From Tolypeutes matacus (taxonomy: Eukaryota; Chordata; Mammalia; Cingulata; Chlamyphoridae): 64,000 bases of DNA. The stretch spans positions 21,070,928 to 21,134,927 of the forward strand of contig JAKSZT010054215.1 of the NCBI GenBank assembly GCA_026826555.1, in the 5' to 3' direction. The notes under the pieces are model-generated. The model was given only the letters and a program-made list of their open reading frames with translations. It had not been told where the DNA came from and searched no databases. The position numbers and the translations under genes were made by a program. Numbering within the stretch: the stretch's first letter is position 1; the number at the start of each line of letters is the position of its first letter. Of the stretch, positions 8,901 through 19,665 are shown one piece after another.

Positions 8901-11700
8901 GTTTTAAGAATTTTTAAGTAGAGAGAATACTATAATAAACCGCCATATATCTATCGCTTAGTTCTTTGTTCATTAACCTTTTGCCTTGTTTCATGTTTTC
9001 TTTTCTTTGTTGAAACATTTTAAAGCAAATTCTAGCACCGTGCCATTTCACCCCTAAACTGCTCAGTCTGCATCTCTAAAATATAAACACATTTCTTACA
9101 TTATCATTACATCATCACGTTATCATTATTGTTATCACACCTAACAAATTTAACAGTAATTCCTTAATATTACCTAATAACTAGACCATATTATATTTCC
9201 ATAGTTATTCTCCAAGTGCTTTTTTCTTTTTTTACACTTAGTTTGTGCAAATCATGATCCAAACTAAGTCTTCGTGTTGCATTTGGCTGTTTTGTCTCTT
9301 AAATCTCTTTTTTTCCTCTCTACCATTTTTTTTTAAAGCCGTTGACTTGTTGAAGTGATCTGGTCAGTTGTCCTGTAAAATTTCCCTCCTAATGAATTGA
9401 TCTTATTCCCTCTTCATGGTGTTTTTTTTTTTTTTTTCTTTTGAAATAATTTCAAACTTCAGAAAAGTTGTTGCAAGAATCATACAGTTAAGTTTTGCCA
9501 CACTTGCTTTTCATTCTGTTTATGTACACACATATTTTTTTCTAAACTGTTTGAGTGAAAGTTGCAGACATCATGCTCCCTTATCTCTAAATAATTTGGT
9601 GTGCTTCCTAATAATAAAGAACATTCACTTTCATAACCACAGTATATTCATCAAAATCAGGAAATTTAACATTGAAACAATACCATTTTCTTGTCTATAG
9701 ACCTTGTTCAAGTTTCCCCAGTTGTCCCAATTAATGCTTTTTTTATCAAGCATTAATAAGCTTTTTCTTTGTCCAGGGTCTAATTCAGGACCCTCCATTG
9801 CATTTGGTAGGCCTAGTGTCTTTAGTTACCTTTAATCTGGAATTGTTCTTCAGCTTCTCTTTGCCTTTCATGCCACTGACATTTTTGAAGGGTACAGGCG
9901 AATTACTTGGTAGAATGTCCTCAAGCTTGAGTTTGTCTGCTGTATCTCATGATTTGATTCAGTTGTGAATCAAATTTTGGGCAGGAATATCATGGAAGTG
10001 GTGCTTTGTCCTCAGTGAATCTCATCAGTGCCTCATGATATCAATGTGTCCCATTGTCAGGGATGTGGACTTTGGTTAAGGTGATGTCTGTCAACTTTCT
10101 CCATTAGGAAGTTACTATTTTCCTCTCTGTAATTAATAACTCATTTGTAGGGAGATACTCTGGGACTATGTAAATAAATGGTTCCTCATCAAACTTTTAC
10201 TACTAGTTTTAGCATCCATTGATGATTCTTACATGGATCAATTGTTAATGCCATCATTTCTTCTACACTTATTAGTTGCGTTCTGTAAGGTGGAACTTTC
10301 TTTGCCCTATATATTTATATATTTATTTCTTATCAGAATGGGCTGCTGGATTATTATTTTATTCAATGGGTTATAATAAATTATTATTTCATTTGATATA
10401 CAAATTGTCCCGGATTTGGCCAGAGAAAACCCCTTCAAGTTGGTCCTTGTGTCCTTTTTTTTAAAAGATTTATTTTATTTCTTTTTTTCTCCCCCCACCC
10501 CCTCATTGTTTTGTGCTCGCTATCTGCTCTCTGTGTGTTCTTCTGTACCTTCCAGAGTGGGAGAGAAGCGCTCAATCTCTTGGTCTGCTACATCTTTCAT
10601 GGTCTCTCCTCTGTGTCTCTTTTTGTTGCTACATCTTGCTGCACCAGCTCTCTGTGTGAGCCAGCTCTCCTGCGCAGGCCGGCACTCCGCGTGGGCCAGC
10701 GCTCTGCACAGGCCACCTTTCCACTCAGGCCAGCTCGCTGTGCGTGCCAGCTTGCCTTTTACCAGAAGGCCCTGGGAATCAAACCCTGGACCTCCTATAT
10801 GGTAGACGGGAGCCCAATCGCTCGAGCCACATCCGTTTACCTGCTTGTGTCCTTTTGACATGTTTCATGGTCTTGTTTAACTTGTTCCTCTGGCCCCTCT
10901 ATTCCTGTAAATGTGAAGTTAGAGCTAAAGATATAATTGGATTCAGGCCCAATATTTTAAATATTTTTTCACACGAATATGTAGGTGGTGCTGTAACCTC
11001 TATGTTGTACCATATTTGAATGTACATAATGTGTTCACTTTGAGTGATGCTAATATTAACCAGTGAGTTACTGCGGTGGCATTTTATCCCTGTGTTCAGC
11101 CAGTAATCTGTTTCACTTGGCACCATGCAAATATCCAGGGTCTGATCCATCTCTTAAAGGTTTTAGTGTCCATTGATGTTCATTGCCTGAATCATTTATT
11201 TCACTAGGAGTTGTGAATCAGATATTTTAAAAGTTGCGTTATTCATTCCATATTTATTAGGTGGACTCTGTCTATAAAGGAGCACTTTGCCTTGCTAACG
11301 AGACCTATCTTGACAGTCACACAGGAGGGGCAGGATAATGCCAGAGTCTTTCCCTTTAATTACCAGTCATCAGAGTAAAGATTAGTTTCATTTTGCTTTT
11401 GGATGTTCTCTCTCATAGTGTGATTGTAAACTCATGAGTTTTATACCTTCAGTGTGTTTGAACTAGTTGCAGTCATTATTCTTTCTGAAGCATAAATTAA
11501 CCCACCTTTGGCCAATAGGAGCTCCTTCAGGCTGGCTCCCGCGCCCTTTTTGACATGACCCTTTAGTCTTTGATAGATTATTTGCTTTTTGAGACAATAA
11601 GATGTCTCAGTCTTATGTATATCACGTCCTAGTTCTGAAATCATCCATTGGTTTTTTAAAAAGAATCCCTGGCTCCTTTTAATGAGACCTGGTATTTAAA
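8901..11700 (-). mobile_element. Old L1M-type 3' UTR sequence, antisense
   Basis: A long antisense block matching the widely seen mammalian L1M 3' region: TTTTGAAATAATTTCAAACT, AAATTTAACATTGAAACAAT, GTTCAAGTTTCCCCAGTTGT, CAGTTGTCCTGTAAAATTTC, CTACTAGTTTTAGCATCCAT, GGAGCTCCTTCAGGCTGGCT. The part 8901-9415 looks like one fragment and 9420-11700 another, so two insertions or a duplication are likely. A long DAS SINE interrupts it at 10459-10843. Subfamily assignment is uncertain. Confidence 0.65.
10459..10843 (-). mobile_element. Long DAS SINE with internal 17-nt repeats
   Basis: A 385-bp DAS element in reverse, bounded by the 13-bp duplication CTTGTGTCCTTTT at 10446-10458 and 10844-10856. From the head (right end) it reads A box TGGCTCGAGCGA, B box GGTTTGATTCC (one base off consensus), the palindromic CCATATAGG, then a body. 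The body carries seven imperfect 17-18 nt units of the form CCAGCTCTCTGTGTGAG at 10644-10760. The tail is A-rich. It is the longest DAS variant here together with 56549-57055. Confidence 0.92.
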
Positions 11701-12106
11701 GACCAGAATAGGGGTGCTAGGGATGTTCATTGTTACTGGACATCTATTGTCTTCTCAGTAGACAAAGCTGGGAGATGAGCTGATTAATGAGTTCATATTG
11801 ATATTTCAAATTCAAGGTTTATAATAAATTGTTTTTACTTAGCCTCTCTGGGTTTATACTTGATTGCTCTTCTCTTTAACTGAAAACTTGTAACCATCAA
11901 TATACATAAAAATTTCAAAATTACAAAACCAATTGTATTAACAGTAACATTACTGAATGACATTTAGATTTTTTTTCCAGTTCTTTTTGGCTTTAGAATA
12001 TATCCCATTAATCTCAGAGGAAAAGCGATGCCTTCTAAATTACTTGAAGTATTTCTTTTCTCTGTGTGGTTATGGTATTAACCTCATTTACAGCTGGGTT
12101 TCTTCC

Positions 12107-12140
12107 TTTCTTCCCTTATCCTTCCTTCCTTCCTTCCTTA
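12107..12140. repeat. (CTTC)n-rich simple repeat
   Basis: Short pyrimidine tract of TTCC/CTTC units ending in five TTCC units in a row. It is a microsatellite-like tract without other content. Confidence 0.75.
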
Positions 12141-12179
12141 ATTTTCAGAGATTGTTTTTAAAGTAATAATATGTCATAC

Positions 12180-12560
12180 TGATAAGACTGAGGAAATAGG
12201 CTGTCTCTTATGCTGCTGATGGGAGTATAAAGTGGTACAACCTTTCTGGAAGGCAAATTGACAATAGTCATGAATACCTTTAAAATTGGCCCAGTAATTA
12301 ACCTAATGAAATGATCAGAGATATAAACAAAGCTAGCAGTATAGGAATGGCCATTGTATCATTATTGATAATAATGAAACATTGGGAACTGTCTAAATAG
12401 TTAACCATGGGGAAATGGTTAAATAAATTGTGGTCCAAACATTCTTTGGAACACTATGCAGCCATCAAAAATCAGAGTATTTGAGAATATGAGAAAATGC
12501 TTGAAAACAAATTGCAAAACTATTTCAGCATAAATGAGTCATTCTCAAAATCTTACCCAA
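12180..12560 (+). mobile_element. L1 LINE 3' fragment, sense
   Basis: Sense L1 phrases: GCTGCTGATGGGAGTATAAA, ACAACCTTTCTGGAAGGCAA, GGGGAAATGGTTAAATAAAT, GAACACTATGCAGCCATCAA. This corresponds to the region at the ORF2 end. Short and degraded. Confidence 0.65.
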
Positions 12561-13183
12561 GGTAACTGACAATAAATTTGGTGGTTTTAAAAAAGAAAAG
12601 AGCTATTGTCCTCTTGTAGCTATTTTTACACTATAAGTAAGTTCCACTCCAGTTTACTGGGAAAATAGAGTATATATTACAATACGACAACTCTTGTAAG
12701 CCCCTAGAGACTGCTGCAAACCCAGCAAGAGATTTTTTCTCTTTGCTTGCCATGGAAAAGCATGGTCATGAACAGAGATCTTGAAAGTTAGATACTGGGC
12801 AGAGGCTCCTTGAGAGTCCAAGGGCTCTAAAAATGAATTAATATTGTCAAAAACAGAACCAATAAATATGGAGAAAATTTCCTTTCTGATTATTTTCCTA
12901 GAACCATATTAGTAGGATTATTTTATATGAGACGCCAGATTTCCCCAGGGCGAACACCACTCTATAATCCTAAGTAAGGTCACCCTCAGAAATTACATTC
13001 ACTGTCCCAGATAATTTGGGAGCTATTTGGTGCACTAATGTAGTAAACCACCAAAAGGCATCTTTCTAGTTTAAAATAACTTTCATTTGAAGCTCATTTA
13101 CAACAGAGCTTGGTCTTTTACTGGGAGAATCTAACTCCGTATGGATGATGATGTTGCTATTATGCTGTTGACTGCATGACTCT
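12561..13183. other. Intronic sequence, nothing recognised
   Basis: A+T-rich sequence without a repeat family, RNA gene or exon that I can name. Confidence 0.5.
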
Positions 13184-13200
13184 TAGGGAGGCATTTTTCT

Positions 13201-13550
13201 TTTCTTTTTTTCAAAAAAAATTTTATTTATTTTTATTTTTTTTAAAGATACTTAAATTATACAAATGTCACATAAAAAATATAGGGGATTCCCATATGCC
13301 CCACTCCCCACACCTCCCACATTTTGCCACATTAACAACATCCTTCATTAGTGAGGTACATTCGTTGCAATTGATGAACACCTTTTGGAGCATTGCCACT
13401 AAGCGTGGATTATACTTTACATTGTAGTTTGCACTCTCTCCCACCCAATTCTGTAGGTTATGGCAAGATATATAATATCTGTCATTGCGATATCATTCAG
13501 GACAATTCCCAAGCCCAAAAATGCCCCGGTATTACACCTGTTTTTACCTC
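13201..13550 (-). mobile_element. 5'-truncated L1 with 17-bp duplication
   Basis: A 350-bp antisense L1 3' end. It begins with a T-rich run and AAAGATACTTAAATTATACA, then has GGATTCCCATATGCCCCACT and CAATATCATTCAGG-like text. It ends abruptly and is flanked by TAGGGAGGCATTTTTCT (13184-13200) and TAGGGAGGTATTTTTCT (13551-13567), a 17-bp duplication with one difference. The body matches the lineage-specific L1 3' UTR I associate with Xenarthra. A clear product of target-primed reverse transcription. Confidence 0.87.
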
Positions 13551-13705
13551 TAGGGAGGTATTTTTCTGAAGTGGAATTGTTATCTACTGAAACTAAGCAA
13601 TTAATTGCACATAATATCAGTCAGTTGAAATCCCAAAGATGAAACTCTCTTGGAGGTACACTTTTAGATCACCTCAGCTTCCATACCTGGTTAAAAGTTT
13701 GTACT

Positions 13706-13912
13706 GAGAAGCGGCTGTGGCTCAATTGGTTGGGCTCCTGTTTACCATATGGGAGGCCTTGGTTCGATTCCCGGGGCCTCCTGATGAAGGCGAGCTGGCC
13801 CGCGTCGGCACAGTGAGCTGACATAGCAAGATGATGCAACAGAAGGAGACAGGCAGACACAGAAAAAACGCAAAGCAAATGGACACAATGAGCACAAGCA
13901 GCAAGGGGGGGA

Positions 13913-13951
<39 letters not shown>

Positions 13952-13963
13952 ATCTTAAAAAAA
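13706..13963 (+). mobile_element. DAS SINE, full length, sense
   Basis: The best sense copy in the window. Head at about 13706: GAGAAGCGGCTGTGGCTCAA, A box TGGCTCAATTGG, B box GGTTCGATTCC at about 13761-13771, the CCATATGGGAGGCC palindrome between them, a body with CAGTGAGCTGACATAGCAAG, then GGGGGGATAAATAAATA, a long (AAAT)n tail (13912-13954) and a final TCTT plus A run. Perfect 13-bp duplication AAAAGTTTGTACT at 13693-13705 and 13964-13976. Both internal polymerase III boxes look intact. Confidence 0.95.
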
Positions 13964-13976
13964 AAAAGTTTGTACT

Positions 13977-15325
13977 AACTAGGGAGGAAAGGAAGTGGTG
14001 TCATCATCTGCAAAAATAACCATTTATTGTTTGTATGTTCTAAGTACTATATCAATGCCCTAATTTAGTACGTCTTTTAGTTCATATAACAAAACTGTGA
14101 GCAGGTCCAAAGGCGCCAAGAGGTTAACATGCCCAGGGTGCACCTATTAAATGGCAAAACTGGAATTCAAGTTCCATAAGGGAATCAGATCAACGCAGCA
14201 CAAAATGAAGCCGGTGATTGTGATGAACACTGGATTTTGACTGAGAGTAGAGTCAGAATCATTCAAGTAACATACTCCCAACATCCAGATTGATTATGAA
14301 ATTATCAACTTGTCCCTGAGTAGACGCTGGTGATGCCCTGCTTCAGAGCTCCTCAGTTTCCAGCCCCTGACAACCCCCACCTCCTGAGCCCCTGTCTTGC
14401 TCACTGCATGATGCTGCAGGTTGCTTGTTCGCACACTGCAGCATACTTGGAAGTTGGGGAAATCTTCGGCCACGGGGCATAGGAATTGGTGGGTCACGTC
14501 TCAGCCTCCCCGCTATGCTGTGGAATGATACTAAGGCATGGTGCCGGTGCCGCACAGTTTCTTAGAGGGGCCTCCTGGGATCATTGTTCAAATGTCCCTT
14601 ATTTCATAGCCCTTGCAGGATTCTTTCCTTCCCAGCATAACCATCCTATCCTGAATCACTCCCTGCTCTTTAATCCCTTAGCTCTTTATTTGGCTGATTT
14701 TAGAGCCTTTACTGCAAATTACACTAGATTTGATTGACGTGCATACTGATTTATCTCTTCTGCCAGATTGTAAACTCCCCGTGGGCCAGGGCTGAGCTTT
14801 CCTGAGCAGGAACAGTTCCTGATAGTTAGAAGAGCTTAATGAATGTTGAATTGAAAATCGTCATTTGTTCTGATAGGTGCACAGTAAGGGTGAGAGCAGC
14901 GTCAGGAACATTGTGAAACAAATCACATGAGAAGATGTGAATCGTGACAATTCATTCTCAGCTATACAAAGGTGTAAACATGGGAAAGGAATTTTTAACC
15001 CCCTCACTGACCATTTCTGTTGTTGTTGTATTTTTTGTTCTTTGTTGTTTGTTTTGTATCTCACTGACCATTTTGGGGCACAGGTCCACTGAGAATTAGG
15101 ATCTGGAAAGTCAACATTTAACTACCTCAAAACTCAGGGCAAATCCCCCAACTCTAGAAAAGCAAAAGTGCTGCATTTCTTTTTCCTAAGGAATGAGGGC
15201 ACGAGGGTGCTGGCCGAGGGACCGTCCCAGCAGACCACCTGTGCCCATTTAGCACAGCGGCAGCTGGGAAGGAAACGGTCATTTCCTCTAAATCTGTAGA
15301 CATTTAATACAAGCCACATATGTAA
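13977..15325. other. Intronic sequence with one L2 end
   Basis: No exon or RNA gene seen. 14740-14852 is an L2 3' end in sense orientation (CCAGATTGTAAACTCCCCGT ... AGCTTAATGAATGTTGAATT). The open frames near 14343-14555 are short and carry no recognisable domain. Confidence 0.5.
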
Positions 15326-16147
15326 TTTTTTTAGTGTTCATAAGGTTGTACAACCATCACCACTGTCTCATTCCAGAACATTTTTATCACCCCAAAAAGA
15401 AACTCCATACCCATCAGCAGTCCCTCCCAATTCCCCTCTCCCACCTACCCCTGGCAACCACTAATCTACTTTCTGTCTTTTTGGAGTTGCCCATTCTGGA
15501 CATTTCATTTATGTGGAATCATACATTATTTGTCCCTTTGTGCCTGGCTTTTTCACTTAGCATAAGAGTTTCAAGGTTCGTCTGTGTTGTAGCATGCATC
15601 AGAACTCCATTCCTTCTTTATGACAGAATAATATCCCTTTGTATGGATATACTGCATTGTGTTTATCCACCACAGCAGATGGACATGTGCATTGTTTCTC
15701 CTTTGGGGATATTATGAATAATGCTGCTGTGAACATTCATGGCTACATTTTTGTGTGGACATTTGTTTTCATTTCTCTTGGATATATGCCTAGCAGTGGA
15801 ATTACTGGATCATTTGGTAACTCTGTGTTTAACTTTCTTAGGAACTGCCAACTCTTTTCCAATGTGGTTGCATCATTTCACATTCCCACCAGAATGAATG
15901 AGAGTTCCAATTTCTCTGTTTTGTTTACCTGCTCTTCAGTTGATGGACATTTGGGTTATTTCCACTTTTTGGCTATTATGAATAATGCTGCTTTGAATGT
16001 GTGTGTACAAGGTCTTGTGTGGGCATATGTTTTCATTTCCACTGGGCATATACCTAGGAGTGAAATTGCTGGGTCATATGGTAACTCTATGTTTGACTTT
16101 TTGGGTAATTGCCATGCTATTGCCATACTATACCCTTTTACATCCAC
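15326..16147 (-). mobile_element. L1 LINE 3' region, antisense, two partial copies
   Basis: Antisense L1 3' UTR phrases: TTTATGTGGAATCATACATT, GGCTTTTTCACTTAGCATAA, GGAATTACTGGATCATTTGG. The segment at about 15660-15920 is followed by a second version of the same region at about 15935-16147 (GAATAATGCTGCT occurs at both, 263 bp apart). This gives two tandem partial copies. An open frame of 173 codons across the junction is chance, on the strand opposite to L1 transcription. Confidence 0.85.
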
Positions 16148-16617
16148 TGGAAATGTATAAGAGTAAGCCAAATACGTAATTTAAAAATTTCTAGTAGCCA
16201 TATTTTAAAAAAGTAAAAAGACAGGTGAAATTAACTTTAATAGTAATAATTTTTATTAATACAATATAACCAAAATATCATTTCAACATGTAAATCAATA
16301 TAAAATTATTGAGATATTTTGCATTTTTTTGTCCAAGTATTTGAAAACTAGTGTGTATCCATTTACTGCACATCCCAATTCACACATACATATTCACTGG
16401 AAATACTTGATCTGTGTTTGAATGTCGTAAAATTTACAGTTGAAAAATGTAGATCCACATGCCCAAATTGTTCCAAACGTATTTAAAAATTTCCCCAACT
16501 GAATCACATAGGTTTTAAAATTTATATATAAACTAATTAAAATTAAAATAGTATAAAAATTCAGCTTCTCTTTTGCACTAGTCATATTTGGCTAGTGGAT
16601 ACTGCATTGGGCAGTGT
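16148..16617. mobile_element. hAT-like non-autonomous DNA transposon
   Basis: Starts with GAAATGTATAAGAGTAAGCC and ends with CTAGTGGATACTGCATTGG and GCAGTG. This resembles the common mammalian hAT element whose end reads GTGGCTACCGTATTGGACAG. The interior includes TAGTAGCCATATTTTAAAAA and CATATTTGGCTAGTGG. The exact family (MER33-like) is uncertain. Confidence 0.65.
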
Positions 16618-17292
16618 ATCTCTATGTTATTTCTCTGTAATTGTGATTTTTAAAAAGCAAACTACTACCCCAGGCCTCAGCCTTGGTTTTCTCTTCTCTT
16701 CTACAGTGACCTAGTGACAAACTGCAATTCCTATCTCAGGGGAAAGGCTGCTTCCTGTATGCTGTTTGTTCCTAGCTGTGGTCTACAGGTTTGGAACAGT
16801 GGCAAACAGCAGCACCTGTCACCACCCTTGCCCCTCGGTCTTCCAGAACCCCTGTCCCCACCCTATAGACCTTCTTTCTAATGAGAGCCTGAGGCAGCTC
16901 CCGAGGGCCAGGGCTTTGGTGTCCCAGTTGGCATCCTGGTACCGCAGCGGGCTCGTTGGGCAGGCTCCAGGGTGTCTCTTGTATCGCTTGAAAAACAACA
17001 TGCCACCTCTGTCCCCAAGCCATCTCTCAGGTTACTGTCAAGCTACAGGACGAAAGAGGACACGTTCCAGTTGTCTTTGAGGTCATAGGTTACTGGGCTT
17101 GGGAAATCAGATGACTAGAAAGCTGGGAGAAAAATGGCTTTTCACTTCAAAGTGTTTCTGTCATGGATTTTCATCATGAGATATCCAAGGACTCATGTCT
17201 GAAAGTAAAGAAATAGCATCACTGCCTCCCCAGAGGCATGGATTCTACAGCCCATGCTGGCAAGGATTCCTGGGATAATATAGGATAGAACT

Positions 17293-17437
17293 CCTCCAAC
17301 TTTCAATGTGTGTACAGATCACCTAGGGACCTCGTGAAAATGTAGATTTTGATTCAGCAGCTTTGGGGTGGGGCCTGAGATCCTGCATTTCTAACAAGCT
17401 CCCAGGGGATGTCTGTGACCACACTTTGAGTAGCAAG
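17293..17437 (+). mobile_element. MER5A hAT element, degraded
   Basis: Contains the core phrases of MER5A: CAGATCACCTAGGGACCTCG, GATTCAGCAGCTTTGGGGTG, CATTTCTAACAAGCTCCCAG and the terminal GACCACACTTTGAG. The left end is diverged. Confidence 0.75.
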
Positions 17438-17514
17438 GGCTTAGGGCTTTGCCCTAATTCAATAGGTCCCACCCTTCCCTTCCCCATTCCTCCACCACAC
17501 TCTTACCCAATAGC

Positions 17515-17705
17515 TAATAATAGCTACGTTTATTGAGTGTAAATATGTGCCAGGGAGTGTGCCTAGCACTTTACTGGGCTTAGCTCATTTAATTAGCATG
17601 ACCACCCAGTGAGATAAATCCTCTTATTATCCAGGCTCTGGGTCAGTAACTGGTGAAGACTGCTTTGAATGGAGTCTGCCTGACTCCAGGCTCTTGTCCC
17701 TAACA
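17515..17705 (-). repeat. MIR SINE, antisense
   Basis: Reverse complement of MIR: AATAGCTACGTTTATTGAGT, TTAGCTCATTTAATTAGCAT, CCTCTTATTATCCAGGC, GTCTGCCTGACTCCAGGCTC. Nearly full length. Confidence 0.75.
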
Positions 17706-17871
17706 ATGACATTAAGCAGCTCCCCTAATTCCATTTTAGGTCTGAGTTCCTTAACTCTCTTTAGAACTAAAATAAACTCATTGATAGCTGAGGTTGCCTC
17801 TGGTGAGGGGATCTGAGTGACTGGTTGGCAGGGGTAAGAGGGAGACTTATCTATCACTGCGCACCTTGTAT

Positions 17872-17894
17872 TGTGTGTGTGTGTGTGTGTGTGT
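17872..17894. repeat. (TG)n microsatellite
   Basis: Uninterrupted TG dinucleotide run of about 11 units, followed by a T run. Confidence 0.95.
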
Positions 17895-19454
17895 TTTTAC
17901 ATATTCAAATACATAAATGAATAGTTAAAAAAAAAGAGTTAAAAAATAAGCCCATTGGCCTTCAAAGTTGGAGCCAGGCCAGTCACTGCACCACATCGCC
18001 TCAATTCTCAGGGAAAGGGGACCAGATATTTCCCCCAAATTGTGGGTTTGTGTCAAACTAAGATGTTGTACCTTTTTGACTTGCAGTTGTGCCCCAAAAG
18101 ATGAGAATATACAGGGCAGGGCTGGCCTACAACTTCCCACCAGAGGAAAAATGATATATTTGCCAACTTGTTGGCGGGGACTTTTTCAGAGTAGGTAGAC
18201 TCGAGAGTAACAATTCATTAAGCAGCTGATATTGGTAAAGTGGTGCTGTTCAAAGTCATCTGTGAGAATCGTTTCCCTCAAACAACTTGGCATGGGTCTG
18301 AATTCCATAGTGCTTACTTTTGCTCTTTTGTGACACTACATCTTAACAAAAAAGAGAGAATAGTGAAATTAAAATAACCAAGAAATTATTGGACTTAGCT
18401 ATGTGGGTACCCCAATGTAATTCAAACCCCAATGCTATCTCACTAATCTAAGTTAATTGCTGAGCTCATGAAAATATGAATTATAAGATCTGAGATCTAT
18501 CTTAAAGGAAGACTAGGTTAATTACTGCCAAATCTACACAATGAGTGAACCTAATTGCTAAGAAGAGATTACAAGAAGAGATTCTGACCTTACCAGTTTT
18601 TACTGAACAGATAGGCTTCCAATGAAATTAGCCATATTAGAGTATTAATTGGCTCAGTGAAACATATTAGGAGAAGGAAAGGTCTGGTTTGACTGGAACA
18701 TGGTATGTTTAGAAGATAAAATTAGGAAGATTGGGGGCAAGCATGGGTGGGCTTTATCATTGGCCTTAGGAGTAGGAAAACAACAAATTCAGAACAAATG
18801 ACAAAATGTTCCTGCTGTGTTGGACATCTCTACCCAGGCCCCAAAGGAACCACTAGTCCAAAATTCTTAATTTGCTTCACGCCTATATAATAACCACATG
18901 GTCCTTACCCTGTCCCTCTGACAATGTGTCATATCATTAAACAGAAGGAATTTAGGCCCATGTGCACAACAAAAACCCTGGGTTCTCACAGACAGACGGA
19001 GTGGGAGTAAATCTCATTGGAACAATGGGTAAGAAAATAATTACTCTAACTCTACCTAAGGGCTGTTTTAGGCCCCATGTTTTGCAGAGAGCAGGAAACT
19101 TTCCCTTGAGTCTTTTGGGTGTCTTTATCACCTATTCCCCAGGGTAGTGGCACGATGCCCTTGCCCTGTCCTTGTCCTGCTGGTTCCCCAAGGTCACTGC
19201 TGAGATGACCCTCGCCCCGGCCCACGTGGCCACCAGCCTGCCCTGTTTGTGCCACTCTTGCAGGGTGCCCAAGGCCCTGCCTGTGTAGATATGCCATGAG
19301 CCACGCCCTCCGGGGTGCTTGCTGCCTCCCCAGCAGAGGCAGAGCACTGTCAGCTCTCTGTCCTCCCCTCAACCCCAGGCTGGCAGGTCTCTCTTTCACT
19401 GGGGGACATCAGTCTCCCTTCAAGTCTCTTGTCAGAATACTCCTTCCATGTCCT

Positions 19455-19665
19455 TTGTCCATCCAACAGATACTTCTTGGACCCCACCATGTGTCAGCCC
19501 CTTCCCGTGTACCAGGGAGGCAGCAGTGAGCATAGCCAAGTCCCCGCCCTCAGGGAACTTACCTTCTAGTAGTGGAGACAGACAAGAGACAGACAGACAC
19601 TGTAACGTCGCTAGTGACGAGTGCTTATAAAGATGGAAAAAACAGAATAGAGGGTCATGGGGGAT
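19455..19665 (-). mobile_element. L2 LINE 3' end, antisense
   Basis: Reverse complement of the L2 3' end: CCAACAGATACTTCTTGGAC, CATGTGTCAGCCCCTTCCCG, CCCTCAGGGAACTTACCTTC. A short frame across it is not a gene. Confidence 0.65.

Larger units (their letters stand above)
16618..19454. other. Intronic sequence with small old repeats
   Basis: Holds the MER5A, MIR and (TG)n elements listed separately. The rest shows no exon. The 104-codon frame at 16766-17080 has no recognisable domain, and 18200-18950 is A+T-rich sequence with no nameable repeat. Confidence 0.5.

Noticed and set aside
15639..16160. 173-codon open frame on the + strand
   Set aside because: It lies in antisense L1 3' UTR sequence and crosses into a hAT-like element; it has no start context, no domain and is on the wrong strand for L1.
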